Shown here: one piece after another, positions 1 to 7,500 of the stretch
How the letters are laid out: the number at the start of each line of letters is the position of its first letter
Numbering within the stretch: the stretch's first letter is position 1
Assembly: GCA_902168105.1 (NCBI GenBank)
Contig: CABHOY010000004.1
Coordinates: forward strand, 62,001-126,000
Origin: an uncultured Flavihumibacter sp.
GTDB lineage: Bacteria > Bacteroidota > Bacteroidia > Chitinophagales > Chitinophagaceae
DNA length: 64,000 nt
Direction: 5' to 3'
Notes under the pieces: model-generated
What the model saw: only the letters and a program-made list of their open reading frames with translations
Databases searched by the model: none
What the model was told of the DNA's origin: nothing
Position numbers and translations under genes: made by a program

Positions 1-903
1 ATAACCTGGCTTATTTTCAACATTCAACCTGTTATTCATAGCGGCACCAACTGCATCAATGCTGGTTACGATCAATGGATCATAGATGTGATTGAAAGGA
101 TCACGGTAAGGAGGTCCTGCCAGTACTGAGCCTGCAGGCCCACGCTGGTGATGGTTGTACATGATCTGCGGGATCCATTCAACAAACAGCTGGCGGCTGA
201 TGTTCTGGCTTTCTTTCATATTCATCATATAAAAATCCCTGTTGTTGTCGTGGCCAACATACTTTTCATACAGGCGGGGAATATTCAATGCACGTTTCTT
301 CGGATCGGCCATGCGCATGTACCAATCAGATACCAGCTCCTGACCATCAGGGTTTGCATGTGTCAGCAGGATGATATCATTCTGTAAGATGTTCATTGTC
401 TCTGCATCCGTACGTGTTACCAGCTGATACATCGTTTCTATAAGCTGATGTGCGCCTACTGTTTCCGTTGCATGTAATCCGCCATCGATCCAGATTACGG
501 CCTTACCTTCAGCTGCCAGTTTGCGCGCTGTTTCATCTGTCAGCCCGCTTGCATGTCCCAGCTGTTGTGAGATCTCTTTGTAACGGTCCAGTGCTTTCAG
601 ATTTTCCGGAGATGATACGATCAGCATATACTGATGTCTTCCTTCTTCCGTCATACCGATATCTACCAGTCTGGCACGATTAGAAGCCGCCAGTTTTTTG
701 AAGTAGGCTTCCGTTTGTGTATAGTTGGCAAGCTGGTAATCATCCCCGATATTAAAACCAAAATGTTCTTTTGGAGTGGGCACAGCATGAGCTTCCGTCT
801 CATACTTTTTTTCTGCAGGTCCGGATGACTTGTCCTGGGCACACAGGCACAAGGTTGCAGTCAGCAGAGCGAATGATAGTGTTGTTGATTTAATTCTGCT
901 CAT
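1..903 (-). CDS. M14-family zinc carboxypeptidase, 3' end outside window
   Basis: The frame is open from the ATG at 903 to base 1, giving the first 301 residues. Residues 1-22 form a signal peptide ending CLCAQ, so the enzyme is exported. From about residue 50 the sequence follows the peptidase M14 (carboxypeptidase A) family: HATE at 144-147 fits the HxxE zinc motif, HANPDG follows near 182, and GHDNNRD near 218-223 carries the Asn-Arg substrate-binding pair. The third zinc ligand and catalytic Glu would lie beyond the window. In Bacteroidota such secreted M14 proteins of 500 or more residues degrade peptides for nutrition. Family assignment is secure; substrate is unknown. Confidence 0.88.
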   Translation of the reverse strand, partial: MSRIKSTTLSFALLTATLCLCAQDKSSGPAEKKYETEAHAVPTPKEHFGFNIGDDYQLANYTQTEAYFKKLAASNRARLVDIGMTEEGRHQYMLIVSSPENLKALDRYKEISQQLGHASGLTDETARKLAAEGKAVIWIDGGLHATETVGAHQLIETMYQLVTRTDAETMNILQNDIILLTHANPDGQELVSDWYMRMADPKKRALNIPRLYEKYVGHDNNRDFYMMNMKESQNISRQLFVEWIPQIMYNHHQRGPAGSVLAGPPYRDPFNHIYDPLIVTSIDAVGAAMNNRLNVENKPGY

Positions 904-1228
904 GTATAGTGGGTTTACGACAGTAACTACGGTTTCTTAAATATCACGCCTACGCTGCAATTGCCGGGTTCACCGCGTGACTCATCACAAATCACCAAGG
1001 TTTAGTATAAGCTTAAAGAGAAAACATCATAGGCAGTCGTATCTTTGCAATAAAGCAATAGGTCCTGCTCCACTATATGTATACAGATTATTAATAATGT
1101 AGTTCTTTTAGCGTTCAGATTTTGGTTGATTGCTTAAACTACCAAAAAAAGTAAAGAATTCATTACCGATCATCAAAAAATGATCATTTCTCCAGATCTT
1201 TTCGACCTATCTTGGATATTTTCAGGAT

Positions 1229-1320
1229 TATACAAGGATTATACAAGGATTAACTTACGTTCATCTTACGTTCAAAGACGTAAGATGAACGTAAGTTAAT
1301 CCTTGTATAATCCTTGTATA
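1229..1320. repeat. Perfect 43-bp inverted repeat built of 11-bp units
   Basis: Left arm 1229-1271 and right arm 1278-1320 are exact reverse complements, with a 6-base loop (TCAAAG) at 1272-1277. Each arm is made of 11-bp blocks: TATACAAGGAT twice, then two related blocks ending in CTTACGT. The architecture matches the element at 36147-36243, although the sequence differs. It does not look like a terminator because it has no T tract and is very long. Confidence 0.9.
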
Positions 1321-1367
1321 GTCCTCGTTAGATTGATATTCGGGCTATGATAGAAGCTATAAAAATA

Positions 1368-1398
1368 AAGCAGCCATCCCAAAAAGAGATGGCTGCTT
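1368..1398 (-). terminator. Rho-independent terminator of the 1423-2931 gene
   Basis: AAGCAGCCATC at 1368-1378 pairs with GATGGCTGCTT at 1388-1398. On the minus strand the stem is followed by a T-rich run. It lies 25 bp beyond the stop codon of the minus-strand gene. Confidence 0.85.
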
Positions 1399-1422
1399 CC
1401 CAATATCGTGTATATCTATGTC

Positions 1423-2931
1423 TTAAAAATCGACTTTCGCAAAACAGATGTAATTCCTGTAGATACAAGGTATCAGTATAGACCGGCCGCTGATCTGCTT
1501 ACCATAACGCGGCATCCAGGTATACCCTTTATCCAGGTTACGTAAAGTAGGTTTACGGGTACTTTTACCATCAGGTTGTACACTATTGTCTGTCATAATA
1601 TAACTCCGTCTGTCCAGTTCATTGTAGAGGAAGCGAAGCTCACTGCCTATGTTGACCATCATATAAGATAGATACAGGTCCGAACCATCGTCGTACTGGC
1701 TTTTATGCACAAAGTTGCTCCACAGCAGGTTACCTTCATTATCCATGTTAAGCACGGCTATGTTATCGTAGTGAAAGCGGTCCTGGGAGTTATAATTATT
1801 GTACCACGGATTGTAATAAAACGGTGAATACGGCGAGTAATAATAAGGTGTATACATACCGTAGGGACCATACATATAGTTCCAGCGATTCCAGGGCTGT
1901 GAGCGGGAAGTAGTATAGTAAGATTCAGCCGTAATTATAAAACCGCCATTGCTGGTATTGATGATCTTCCGGATGAAGTAGTCATTGAAAGCCGCATTGG
2001 TAGAGGATTCTCCTTTCGCATTATTCTTCAGTTCAGGAGTAAAAGCTACTTCTTTTTCATATAAGAGCTGTTTTTGTGCATAGTCATATTTACTAACGTA
2101 CAGCCCTTCTACGTTTCCTCTTTTCTGTTTATAGTAAAAAGCGGTGATCAATACTTTTTTATTGATATTGTCCACCTTCATTTTCACCTCATCCAGCAAC
2201 TGGGTCTTCAGCTGCATGGAGATATTTTCGAAGGAATCTACGACAGCCCGTTTAATGATCAGGCTACCGCTCACAATATAATCCCTGTTGTTGGTCCGTT
2301 CCAGTTTATTGAATATCAGATCTCCTTCATTAGTGAGATTGAAGTTGCTCAGGAAAGATTTTTTGCTTTCCATCGGCAAAGATACCCTGCTGTTGTTGAT
2401 CAGGTGAAATGCGCTGTCATACAGGAATGTGTAGAATACGTTATCGTTTTCCTTATCCTGATTGATCTTATACACCATGATCTTATTCTTGTCTTCCGAA
2501 TATTCTACGGAATACACTTTATTTTCTTTGGAATAAAATCCTATCCTGGTAGAATCCACCATTACAGGTGCATCGGCAAAGCGTGCATCACCGTCCATAG
2601 TAGCACAGAAGCTATATACGGCATCTTTACGCTGGAATTGGTACAACATGAGAACTTTATCACCGTATGATATAAAGTCAGCACTGATCAGTTTTTTGGG
2701 TAAAAAATCCAGTTTAACCCTACTCTTCAACTGCATGGAATTGTCATAGATAGAAATGACGCCATCACCTCTATCGCTCTTGTATACCAGTATATTTCCT
2801 GATACCCTGCCGATAATTTCGAATTCCGTGCTTTTGTAATCGTCCCTTTCCGGGTCTGTATAAGAAACCTTCTGAGCTATTGCAGCCCCGCTCCATAAGA
2901 CCAGTAAAGCATAGAGATATAGAATGCGCAT
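1423..2931 (-). CDS. Secreted protein of unknown function, 502 aa
   Basis: I do not recognise a family. Residues 1-19 are a signal peptide ending IAQ, so the product is periplasmic or exported. The body is rich in beta-strand-like alternation with repeated 'LDxxxYxxKIxV'-type stretches, which would suit a beta-propeller, but that is inference. Around residues 345-385 there is a strongly Tyr/Pro/Asn/Trp-rich segment, probably a surface loop. No lipobox, C-terminal sorting domain or membrane anchor is visible. A candidate TAAACTTG promoter box (one mismatch) is at 2953-2960. The gene is monocistronic, with its own terminator, and is divergent from the epimerase gene at 3198. Confidence 0.8.
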   Translation of the reverse strand: MRILYLYALLVLWSGAAIAQKVSYTDPERDDYKSTEFEIIGRVSGNILVYKSDRGDGVISIYDNSMQLKSRVKLDFLPKKLISADFISYGDKVLMLYQFQRKDAVYSFCATMDGDARFADAPVMVDSTRIGFYSKENKVYSVEYSEDKNKIMVYKINQDKENDNVFYTFLYDSAFHLINNSRVSLPMESKKSFLSNFNLTNEGDLIFNKLERTNNRDYIVSGSLIIKRAVVDSFENISMQLKTQLLDEVKMKVDNINKKVLITAFYYKQKRGNVEGLYVSKYDYAQKQLLYEKEVAFTPELKNNAKGESSTNAAFNDYFIRKIINTSNGGFIITAESYYTTSRSQPWNRWNYMYGPYGMYTPYYYSPYSPFYYNPWYNNYNSQDRFHYDNIAVLNMDNEGNLLWSNFVHKSQYDDGSDLYLSYMMVNIGSELRFLYNELDRRSYIMTDNSVQPDGKSTRKPTLRNLDKGYTWMPRYGKQISGRSILIPCIYRNYICFAKVDF

Positions 2932-3049
2932 TGCTTATATTTTAAAAGGTTGCAAGTTTAGGATATAGATTTAACGGTAAATCGCTATCATTCATTGTGA
3001 AACATGGGCAGGAAAACGTGGGGCATCCCTGTATGCTAACACTAAAATA

Positions 3050-3170
3050 AGCAATTACGAATTATGAATAGCGAATTGGGGCGATCTTCCTTCATCAGGC
3101 CGTTTGGCTCCCCTTTTATTTTGGAAATGGCGGCACTGCTGTAATTCGTCATTTTCAATTCGTAATTTCT
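3050..3170. repeat. Imperfect inverted repeat of GAATTACGAATT-type sequence
   Basis: Arm 3050-3077 and arm 3143-3170 are imperfect reverse complements sharing AATTACGAATT and CGAATT blocks, and enclose about 65 bp. The short repeated GAATTA words resemble dispersed intergenic repeats. The element sits in the divergent gap before the gene at 3198. Confidence 0.55.
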
Positions 3171-3197
3171 AACCTTGAATTATGTATTTTTACGATT

Positions 3198-4127
3198 ATG
3201 GATACGGTGTTAATTACCGGCGGCACGGGTCTTGTTGGCCGGGCGCTTACAAAGTTGCTTACAGATGTTGGTTATAAGGTCATTGTTCTGAGCCGGCGTA
3301 ATGGCGGTAGCGCAGATAATGAGCTTGTCAGCTATGCCCATTGGGACGTAGCCAGGCAAACAATTGATGAAGCAGCTATACAGCAGGCGGATTACATTGT
3401 CCATCTTGCCGGCGCCAATGTAGGGGACAAACGCTGGACTGCGTCCCGAAAAAAGGAAATAGTGCATAGCCGCACCCAGAGTGCCGAACTATTATTCAAG
3501 GCGCTATCCAAACACCCTAATAAGGTCAAAAAGGTGATCAGTGCCTCTGGTATAGGCTATTATGGTGAAAATAAAAGCGGCCCTGCTTTCACAGAGAACG
3601 ATCCGCCGGAAAAAGATTTCCTTGGTACTACCTGTGTAGCCTGGGAAAACAGTATCCTGAAAATGCGGGACCTGCAGAAGAAAGTGGTGATCCTGCGTAC
3701 CGGCATCGCACTTAGTCTGGCCGGAGGAGCGCTGAAGGAATTCTACAAACCTTTACAATTCGGTTTTGCCACCATTTTGGGCAACGGAGAGCAATATGTT
3801 AGCTGGATCCATCTTCATGACCTGGCCCGTATTTACCTGAGTGCTATCGTTAATCATAATCTGGAGGGTATTTACAATGTGGCGTCTCCGCATCCTGTAC
3901 AGAATAAAGAGCTGGTAATGACCATGGCGCAGGAAGCTAAAGGCAAGAGCTTCATTCCTGTACATGTGCCGACATTTGCGTTAAAAGTGGCATTGGGTGA
4001 AATGAGTATTGAAGTATTAAAGAGCTGCCGGGTATCGACTGCCAAGATCCAGGAAACGGGGTTTGTATTTTCTTACCCTGATATCCGGGCGGCGATGGAG
4101 AATATCTTCCAGGAAAAAGACAAATAG
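3198..4127 (+). CDS. TIGR01777-family NAD(P)-dependent epimerase
   Basis: 309 residues, full length for the YfcH/SulA-like TIGR01777 branch of extended short-chain dehydrogenases. The N-terminus has the Rossmann glycine motif GGTGLVG (residues 7-13); HLAGANVGDKRW near 68-79 and SGIGYYG near 115-121 are typical of this family, as is a C-terminal DUF1731-like segment ending in YPDIRAAMENI. The natural substrate of the family is not established. It is convergent with pabB, with only 9 bp between the stop codons. A paralogue with the same architecture lies at 51642-52586. Confidence 0.88.
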   Translation: MDTVLITGGTGLVGRALTKLLTDVGYKVIVLSRRNGGSADNELVSYAHWDVARQTIDEAAIQQADYIVHLAGANVGDKRWTASRKKEIVHSRTQSAELLFKALSKHPNKVKKVISASGIGYYGENKSGPAFTENDPPEKDFLGTTCVAWENSILKMRDLQKKVVILRTGIALSLAGGALKEFYKPLQFGFATILGNGEQYVSWIHLHDLARIYLSAIVNHNLEGIYNVASPHPVQNKELVMTMAQEAKGKSFIPVHVPTFALKVALGEMSIEVLKSCRVSTAKIQETGFVFSYPDIRAAMENIFQEKDK

Positions 4128-4136
4128 CGTGTGACG

Positions 4137-5375
4137 TTAGCCTTCCAGTATATTTTTCATGGCTTCCGCCTTTAACAGGCATTCTTCCCATTCCTTCACG
4201 GGATCAGCATAGTACGTAATGGCCGAACCGGTCTGGAAGGACAGGTATTTACGGCTGGCGTTATAGAGCATGCTGCGTATCACTACATTGAAGTCAAAAT
4301 CACCGTCCGGTGTAATATAACCAAGAGCGCCCGAGAACAACCCTCTACGGGATTGCTCATACTGTTCTATCAATTGCATTACACTTAATTTGGGTGCTCC
4401 CGTCATAGAGCCCATAGGAAATGCATGGCTGATGGCGGCGGTAAAGGGAACATCTGCTTCAAGGGTAGCCGTCACCGTAGAGATCATATGATGTACCTGT
4501 GCAAATGAATAGATGCCGAATAACTCCGCCACCTCTACGCTGCCCCGTGTAGCAGTATGAGAGAGGTCATTACGCACCAGATCTACTACCATTACATTTT
4601 CGGCCCTTTCCTTCCTGTTCTGCTGTAATTCTTTGCGGCGTTCATCATCAGCTGCAGGATCTCCCGCCCGCCTGATCGTACCTTTAATGGGTTGAGAAAT
4701 GACCACAGGGCCTTTTTTTTGCATAAAACGTTCGGGACTGGAGCAAACCAGATAGAGATCGTCCGTTCGATAATATGCGGCAAATGGAGAAGGTGAAACG
4801 CTATTCAAACGTCTAAAGAGAGAAGGGGGATGTACAATGGTATTTTCTATGAAATTCTCACGACAGAAATTCACTTCGTAACAATCTCCCCGGTGTATGT
4901 GTTCCTGCAGACTGCTAACTGCATTGAGATATTCTTGTTTCCCGAGATGAGCCTGTACTTTACCAGCCGGCATTTGTTGTATCTGCTGGTCTGCCGCATT
5001 GATACATTCATTATAAACCGTACGGGCGGTTGACTCGTCCATTTCCCACCCTCCTATCTGCACCTCGTTGTTACGCAATAGCATGACGATACGGGGCCGG
5101 AAGAAGAACAAGTCAGGGAACCCTATACCGTCTTTATTATCAGAATATAAGCCGGGAAAGGTCTCATTTTTGAGATCGTAGGCAAGGTGACCGAATAACC
5201 AGTCGCGATGGGTATTGTGATATTGAAGCAGGGAGGGGAATGCATTACCGGCATTGCAGGACAGCGTATCCAGTGCATCTGCTGCCAGTATAGCTTCGTT
5301 TTGGTGATAGATGGAAGCGTAGTTATTATTATCCAAAAAACAGCAAATGTTGAACTGTGTACTCCAATTCAACAT
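4137..5375 (-). CDS. pabB: Aminodeoxychorismate synthase component I (PabB)
   Basis: 412 residues of the chorismate-binding family. PIKGTIRR (about 231-238) and GSMTGAPK (about 327-334) are the signature motifs, and the N-terminal part is shorter than in TrpE, as usual for PabB. It makes 4-amino-4-deoxychorismate for folate, normally with a glutaminase subunit PabA, which is not nearby. The PIKG lysine is the active-site residue that separates PabB from TrpE-like enzymes. Start is the ATG at 5375; the preceding 70 bp to the charged protein gene at 5448 could allow cotranscription. The 3' end is convergent with the epimerase gene. Confidence 0.88.
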   Translation of the reverse strand: MLNWSTQFNICCFLDNNNYASIYHQNEAILAADALDTLSCNAGNAFPSLLQYHNTHRDWLFGHLAYDLKNETFPGLYSDNKDGIGFPDLFFFRPRIVMLLRNNEVQIGGWEMDESTARTVYNECINAADQQIQQMPAGKVQAHLGKQEYLNAVSSLQEHIHRGDCYEVNFCRENFIENTIVHPPSLFRRLNSVSPSPFAAYYRTDDLYLVCSSPERFMQKKGPVVISQPIKGTIRRAGDPAADDERRKELQQNRKERAENVMVVDLVRNDLSHTATRGSVEVAELFGIYSFAQVHHMISTVTATLEADVPFTAAISHAFPMGSMTGAPKLSVMQLIEQYEQSRRGLFSGALGYITPDGDFDFNVVIRSMLYNASRKYLSFQTGSAITYYADPVKEWEECLLKAEAMKNILEG

Positions 5376-5447
5376 TTGCTGTTTAAATAATTTCGGATCA
5401 TTAACCGGGAAACCGTGAAATATCCTGATAATGCGTGCTTTTAATGC

Positions 5448-5906
5448 TTAAAAATCGTCGTCGTCATCGTCAAATCCACCTCTGTCATTGAACAGACCCA
5501 TGTCTTTGAATTCGTCGTCAATGCCCAGATCATCATCGTCGTCTGCGCTCTTTTTACCAGGGCGGCCACGTTTGCTCTTAGGTTTAGGCATGTCAAACTC
5601 TTCGAAATCAGGATCATAGTCCTCATCATCACCTTTTCCCCAACTATCATCATCATCATCCAGATCTACATCATCGTCCTCATCCAGATCATCTTCATCA
5701 TCGTCATTTTTCTTCTTTGACTTTGATCCCGGCTTATCTGATTTTTTAGAAGCAGCAGACTTACGGGGAGTTTCCTCCTCATCCAGATCATCATCATCGT
5801 CCTCCTCTTCCTTCTTTGGCTTACTTGCAGCTTTAGGTGCGGCTTTCGTAGTCTTTGGAGAACTCGTCTTTTTGGTCTCTTTTTCGTTATCAGATTTTGA
5901 TTTCAT
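5448..5906 (-). CDS. Highly charged low-complexity protein, 152 aa
   Basis: No known domain. The sequence is an alternation of acidic runs (DDDDDL, DEDDDVDLDDDDD) and Lys/Ser/Ala/Pro-rich basic stretches, with KSKRGRPGKK near residue 112, an AT-hook-like GRP core, and a very acidic C-terminus ending DDDDDF. It is predicted disordered and probably cytoplasmic. Similar Lys-tail plus acidic proteins in this phylum are often annotated as nucleoid or RNA-polymerase-associated, but nothing here proves a role. The nucleotide sequence is a quasi-repeat of GAT/GAC codons, so length may vary between strains. It may be read together with downstream pabB. Confidence 0.75.
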   Translation of the reverse strand: MKSKSDNEKETKKTSSPKTTKAAPKAASKPKKEEEDDDDDLDEEETPRKSAASKKSDKPGSKSKKKNDDDEDDLDEDDDVDLDDDDDSWGKGDDEDYDPDFEEFDMPKPKSKRGRPGKKSADDDDDLGIDDEFKDMGLFNDRGGFDDDDDDF

Positions 5907-6006
5907 AATAGGTTCACTTAAGTCTTTAGCGTATTACTTTTGCGTAAAGTTTTAACAGTTTTTTGTATTAGCCAAATTTTTTTTGCCGATTTTTTTTCGT
6001 AATTTT

Positions 6007-7305
6007 TTAAGCATTTTCCTGCTCCAGGATCTGGTCCCTGCCTGGTCCATTTGACACAAATTTCACAGGTACATCAAGGTAACTTTCAACTGCTTTTACA
6101 AACGATTTCATTTCGGCCGGCAATTCATTAAAATGCTTGCTTTTGGCGGCTGTTTCATCACTCCAACCCTTGTGTTTCTCCCATATCGGTTTTACTTCAG
6201 CATCGTTCAGCTGGTAAGGCATTGCTTTTGTTTGCTGACCATTGATCTCGTAAGCAGTACATGCATACACCTCATCGAACGCATCCAGTACATCACTTTT
6301 TGTCATTACTAACTGGGTAACACCACTCAGCATACAGGTATAATTCAGGGCTACCAGGTCAATCCAGCCACAACGGCGGGGACGTCCTGTAGTCGCACCA
6401 AATTCATTGCCTTCTGTACGCAGCTTTTCGCCGGTAGCATCATGCAGTTCGGTAGGGAAAGGTCCGCTACCTACACGGGTACAATATGCTTTGGTCACAC
6501 CGATCACTTCTTTTATCCATTTTGGTGCTACTCCCAGCCCGGAACATACGCCGGCAGAGATAGTACTTGAAGAAGTAACGAACGGATATGTTCCAAAGTC
6601 CACGTCCAGCATGCTACCCTGCGCGCCTTCCGCCAGGACCTTCTTGCCTGCCTTCAGTTTATCGTTAATAAAGTACTCTCCGTTAACGATATTCATTTGC
6701 TTCAGGTAGTTCACTGCATCAAAGAATTCAGCTTCCCACTCAGCAATATCTTTTGCTATTTCAGCCTTTACTTCCGCACCGAATTCATATCCTGCCAGCA
6801 GGTGCTGGTGTTTCTCTTTCAGCTTGTTATAGCGCTCATTAAAATCACTACGCATCACGTCTCCAACTCTCAGGCCATTACGACCTGTTTTGTCCATATA
6901 AGCCGGTCCGATACCCTTCAGGGTTGAGCCGATCTTATCAACGCCTTTTGACAATTCTGAAGCCTTATCAAGAGCACGATGAGAAGGTACAATAATATGT
7001 GTTCTTTCTGCAATAAAAAGATTCTTTTTCAGATCAACGCCTAAAGAAGAGATCTTATCACATTCTTTTTTGAAAGTTACAGGATCCAGTACCACACCAT
7101 TCCCGATCAGGTTAGTGGTGTTTTTATGGAATACACCTGAAGGGATCGTATGTAATACTACCTTCTGGCCATCCACATATAGCGTATGCCCTGCGTTGGG
7201 ACCACCCTGAAAGCGGGCTATGACATCGTATTTACCTGCAAAGTAATCCACAATCTTTCCTTTGCCTTCATCGCCCCATTGTAGGCCCAGCAAAACATCT
7301 ACCAT
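6007..7305 (-). CDS. purA: Adenylosuccinate synthetase
   Basis: 432 residues, the usual length. It converts IMP, aspartate and GTP to adenylosuccinate, the first committed step to AMP. The N-terminal P-loop-like GLQWGDEGKGK (residues 7-17) includes the catalytic Asp; GGPNAGHT (34-41) and the conserved TTGRPRRCGW (about 305-314) are present. The start is the ATG at 7305. A TAATTTTG box on the minus strand at 7339-7346 gives a leader of about 25-30 nt. Only 100 bp of T-rich DNA separates its stop from the charged protein gene. Confidence 0.97.
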   Translation of the reverse strand: MVDVLLGLQWGDEGKGKIVDYFAGKYDVIARFQGGPNAGHTLYVDGQKVVLHTIPSGVFHKNTTNLIGNGVVLDPVTFKKECDKISSLGVDLKKNLFIAERTHIIVPSHRALDKASELSKGVDKIGSTLKGIGPAYMDKTGRNGLRVGDVMRSDFNERYNKLKEKHQHLLAGYEFGAEVKAEIAKDIAEWEAEFFDAVNYLKQMNIVNGEYFINDKLKAGKKVLAEGAQGSMLDVDFGTYPFVTSSSTISAGVCSGLGVAPKWIKEVIGVTKAYCTRVGSGPFPTELHDATGEKLRTEGNEFGATTGRPRRCGWIDLVALNYTCMLSGVTQLVMTKSDVLDAFDEVYACTAYEINGQQTKAMPYQLNDAEVKPIWEKHKGWSDETAAKSKHFNELPAEMKSFVKAVESYLDVPVKFVSNGPGRDQILEQENA

Positions 7306-7338
7306 AAGAGTTGATATTGATTTTTAAAAACGAAGTGG

Positions 7339-7346
7339 CAAAATTA
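7339..7346 (-). promoter_or_regulatory. Candidate -7 box of purA (TAATTTTG)
   Basis: Exact match to the Bacteroidota TAnnTTTG -7 consensus, 33 bp upstream of the purA ATG on the minus strand. I do not see a good TTTG -33 partner at the usual spacing, so this is moderate evidence. Confidence 0.45.
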
Positions 7347-7384
7347 AGGAAAAATAGCACGAATTGAAATTGAAATAAGATTTA

Positions 7385-7402
7385 GGATCAGGAATTAAGA
7401 AT
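7385..7402. repeat. Dispersed 18-bp repeat, copy 1
   Basis: GGATCAGGAATTAAGAAT here is identical to 14682-14699, and a variant (ATCAGGAATGAAG) sits at about 28266. All three lie in intergenic DNA next to a hairpin. Confidence 0.6.
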
Positions 7403-7422
7403 AAGGATGACATGAGACAAAA

Positions 7423-7463
7423 AAAGACGAATTACAGGCAATATACCTCATAATTCGTCTTTT
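7423..7463 (-). terminator. Terminator downstream of the RelA/SpoT gene
   Basis: AAAGACGAATTA pairs with TAATTCGTCTTT around a 16-base loop. The minus strand continues into a T run. It lies 38 bp beyond the stop codon at 7501. Confidence 0.75.
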
Positions 7464-7500
7464 ATATCTTTAAATTACCGATTTCTGATATCGGGGCGAC

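Larger units (their letters stand above)
904..1422. other. 519-bp gene-free gap with a long hairpin
   Basis: No convincing ORF is seen. The stretch holds an orphan TATCTTTG promoter-like box on the plus strand at 1040-1047 with no gene behind it, the 92-bp inverted repeat at 1229-1320, and the terminator of the upstream minus-strand gene at 1368-1398. The first hundred bases should hold the promoter of the M14 gene, but I cannot point to a clear one. Confidence 0.6.

Noticed and set aside
1040..1047. TATCTTTG box on the plus strand
   Set aside because: An exact -7 consensus, but no -33 partner and no gene or terminator that fits downstream before the minus-strand gene.
2074..2670. 198-codon plus-strand frame inside the 1423-2931 gene
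   Set aside because: It is antisense to a gene with a clear signal peptide, promoter side and terminator, and has no family similarity.
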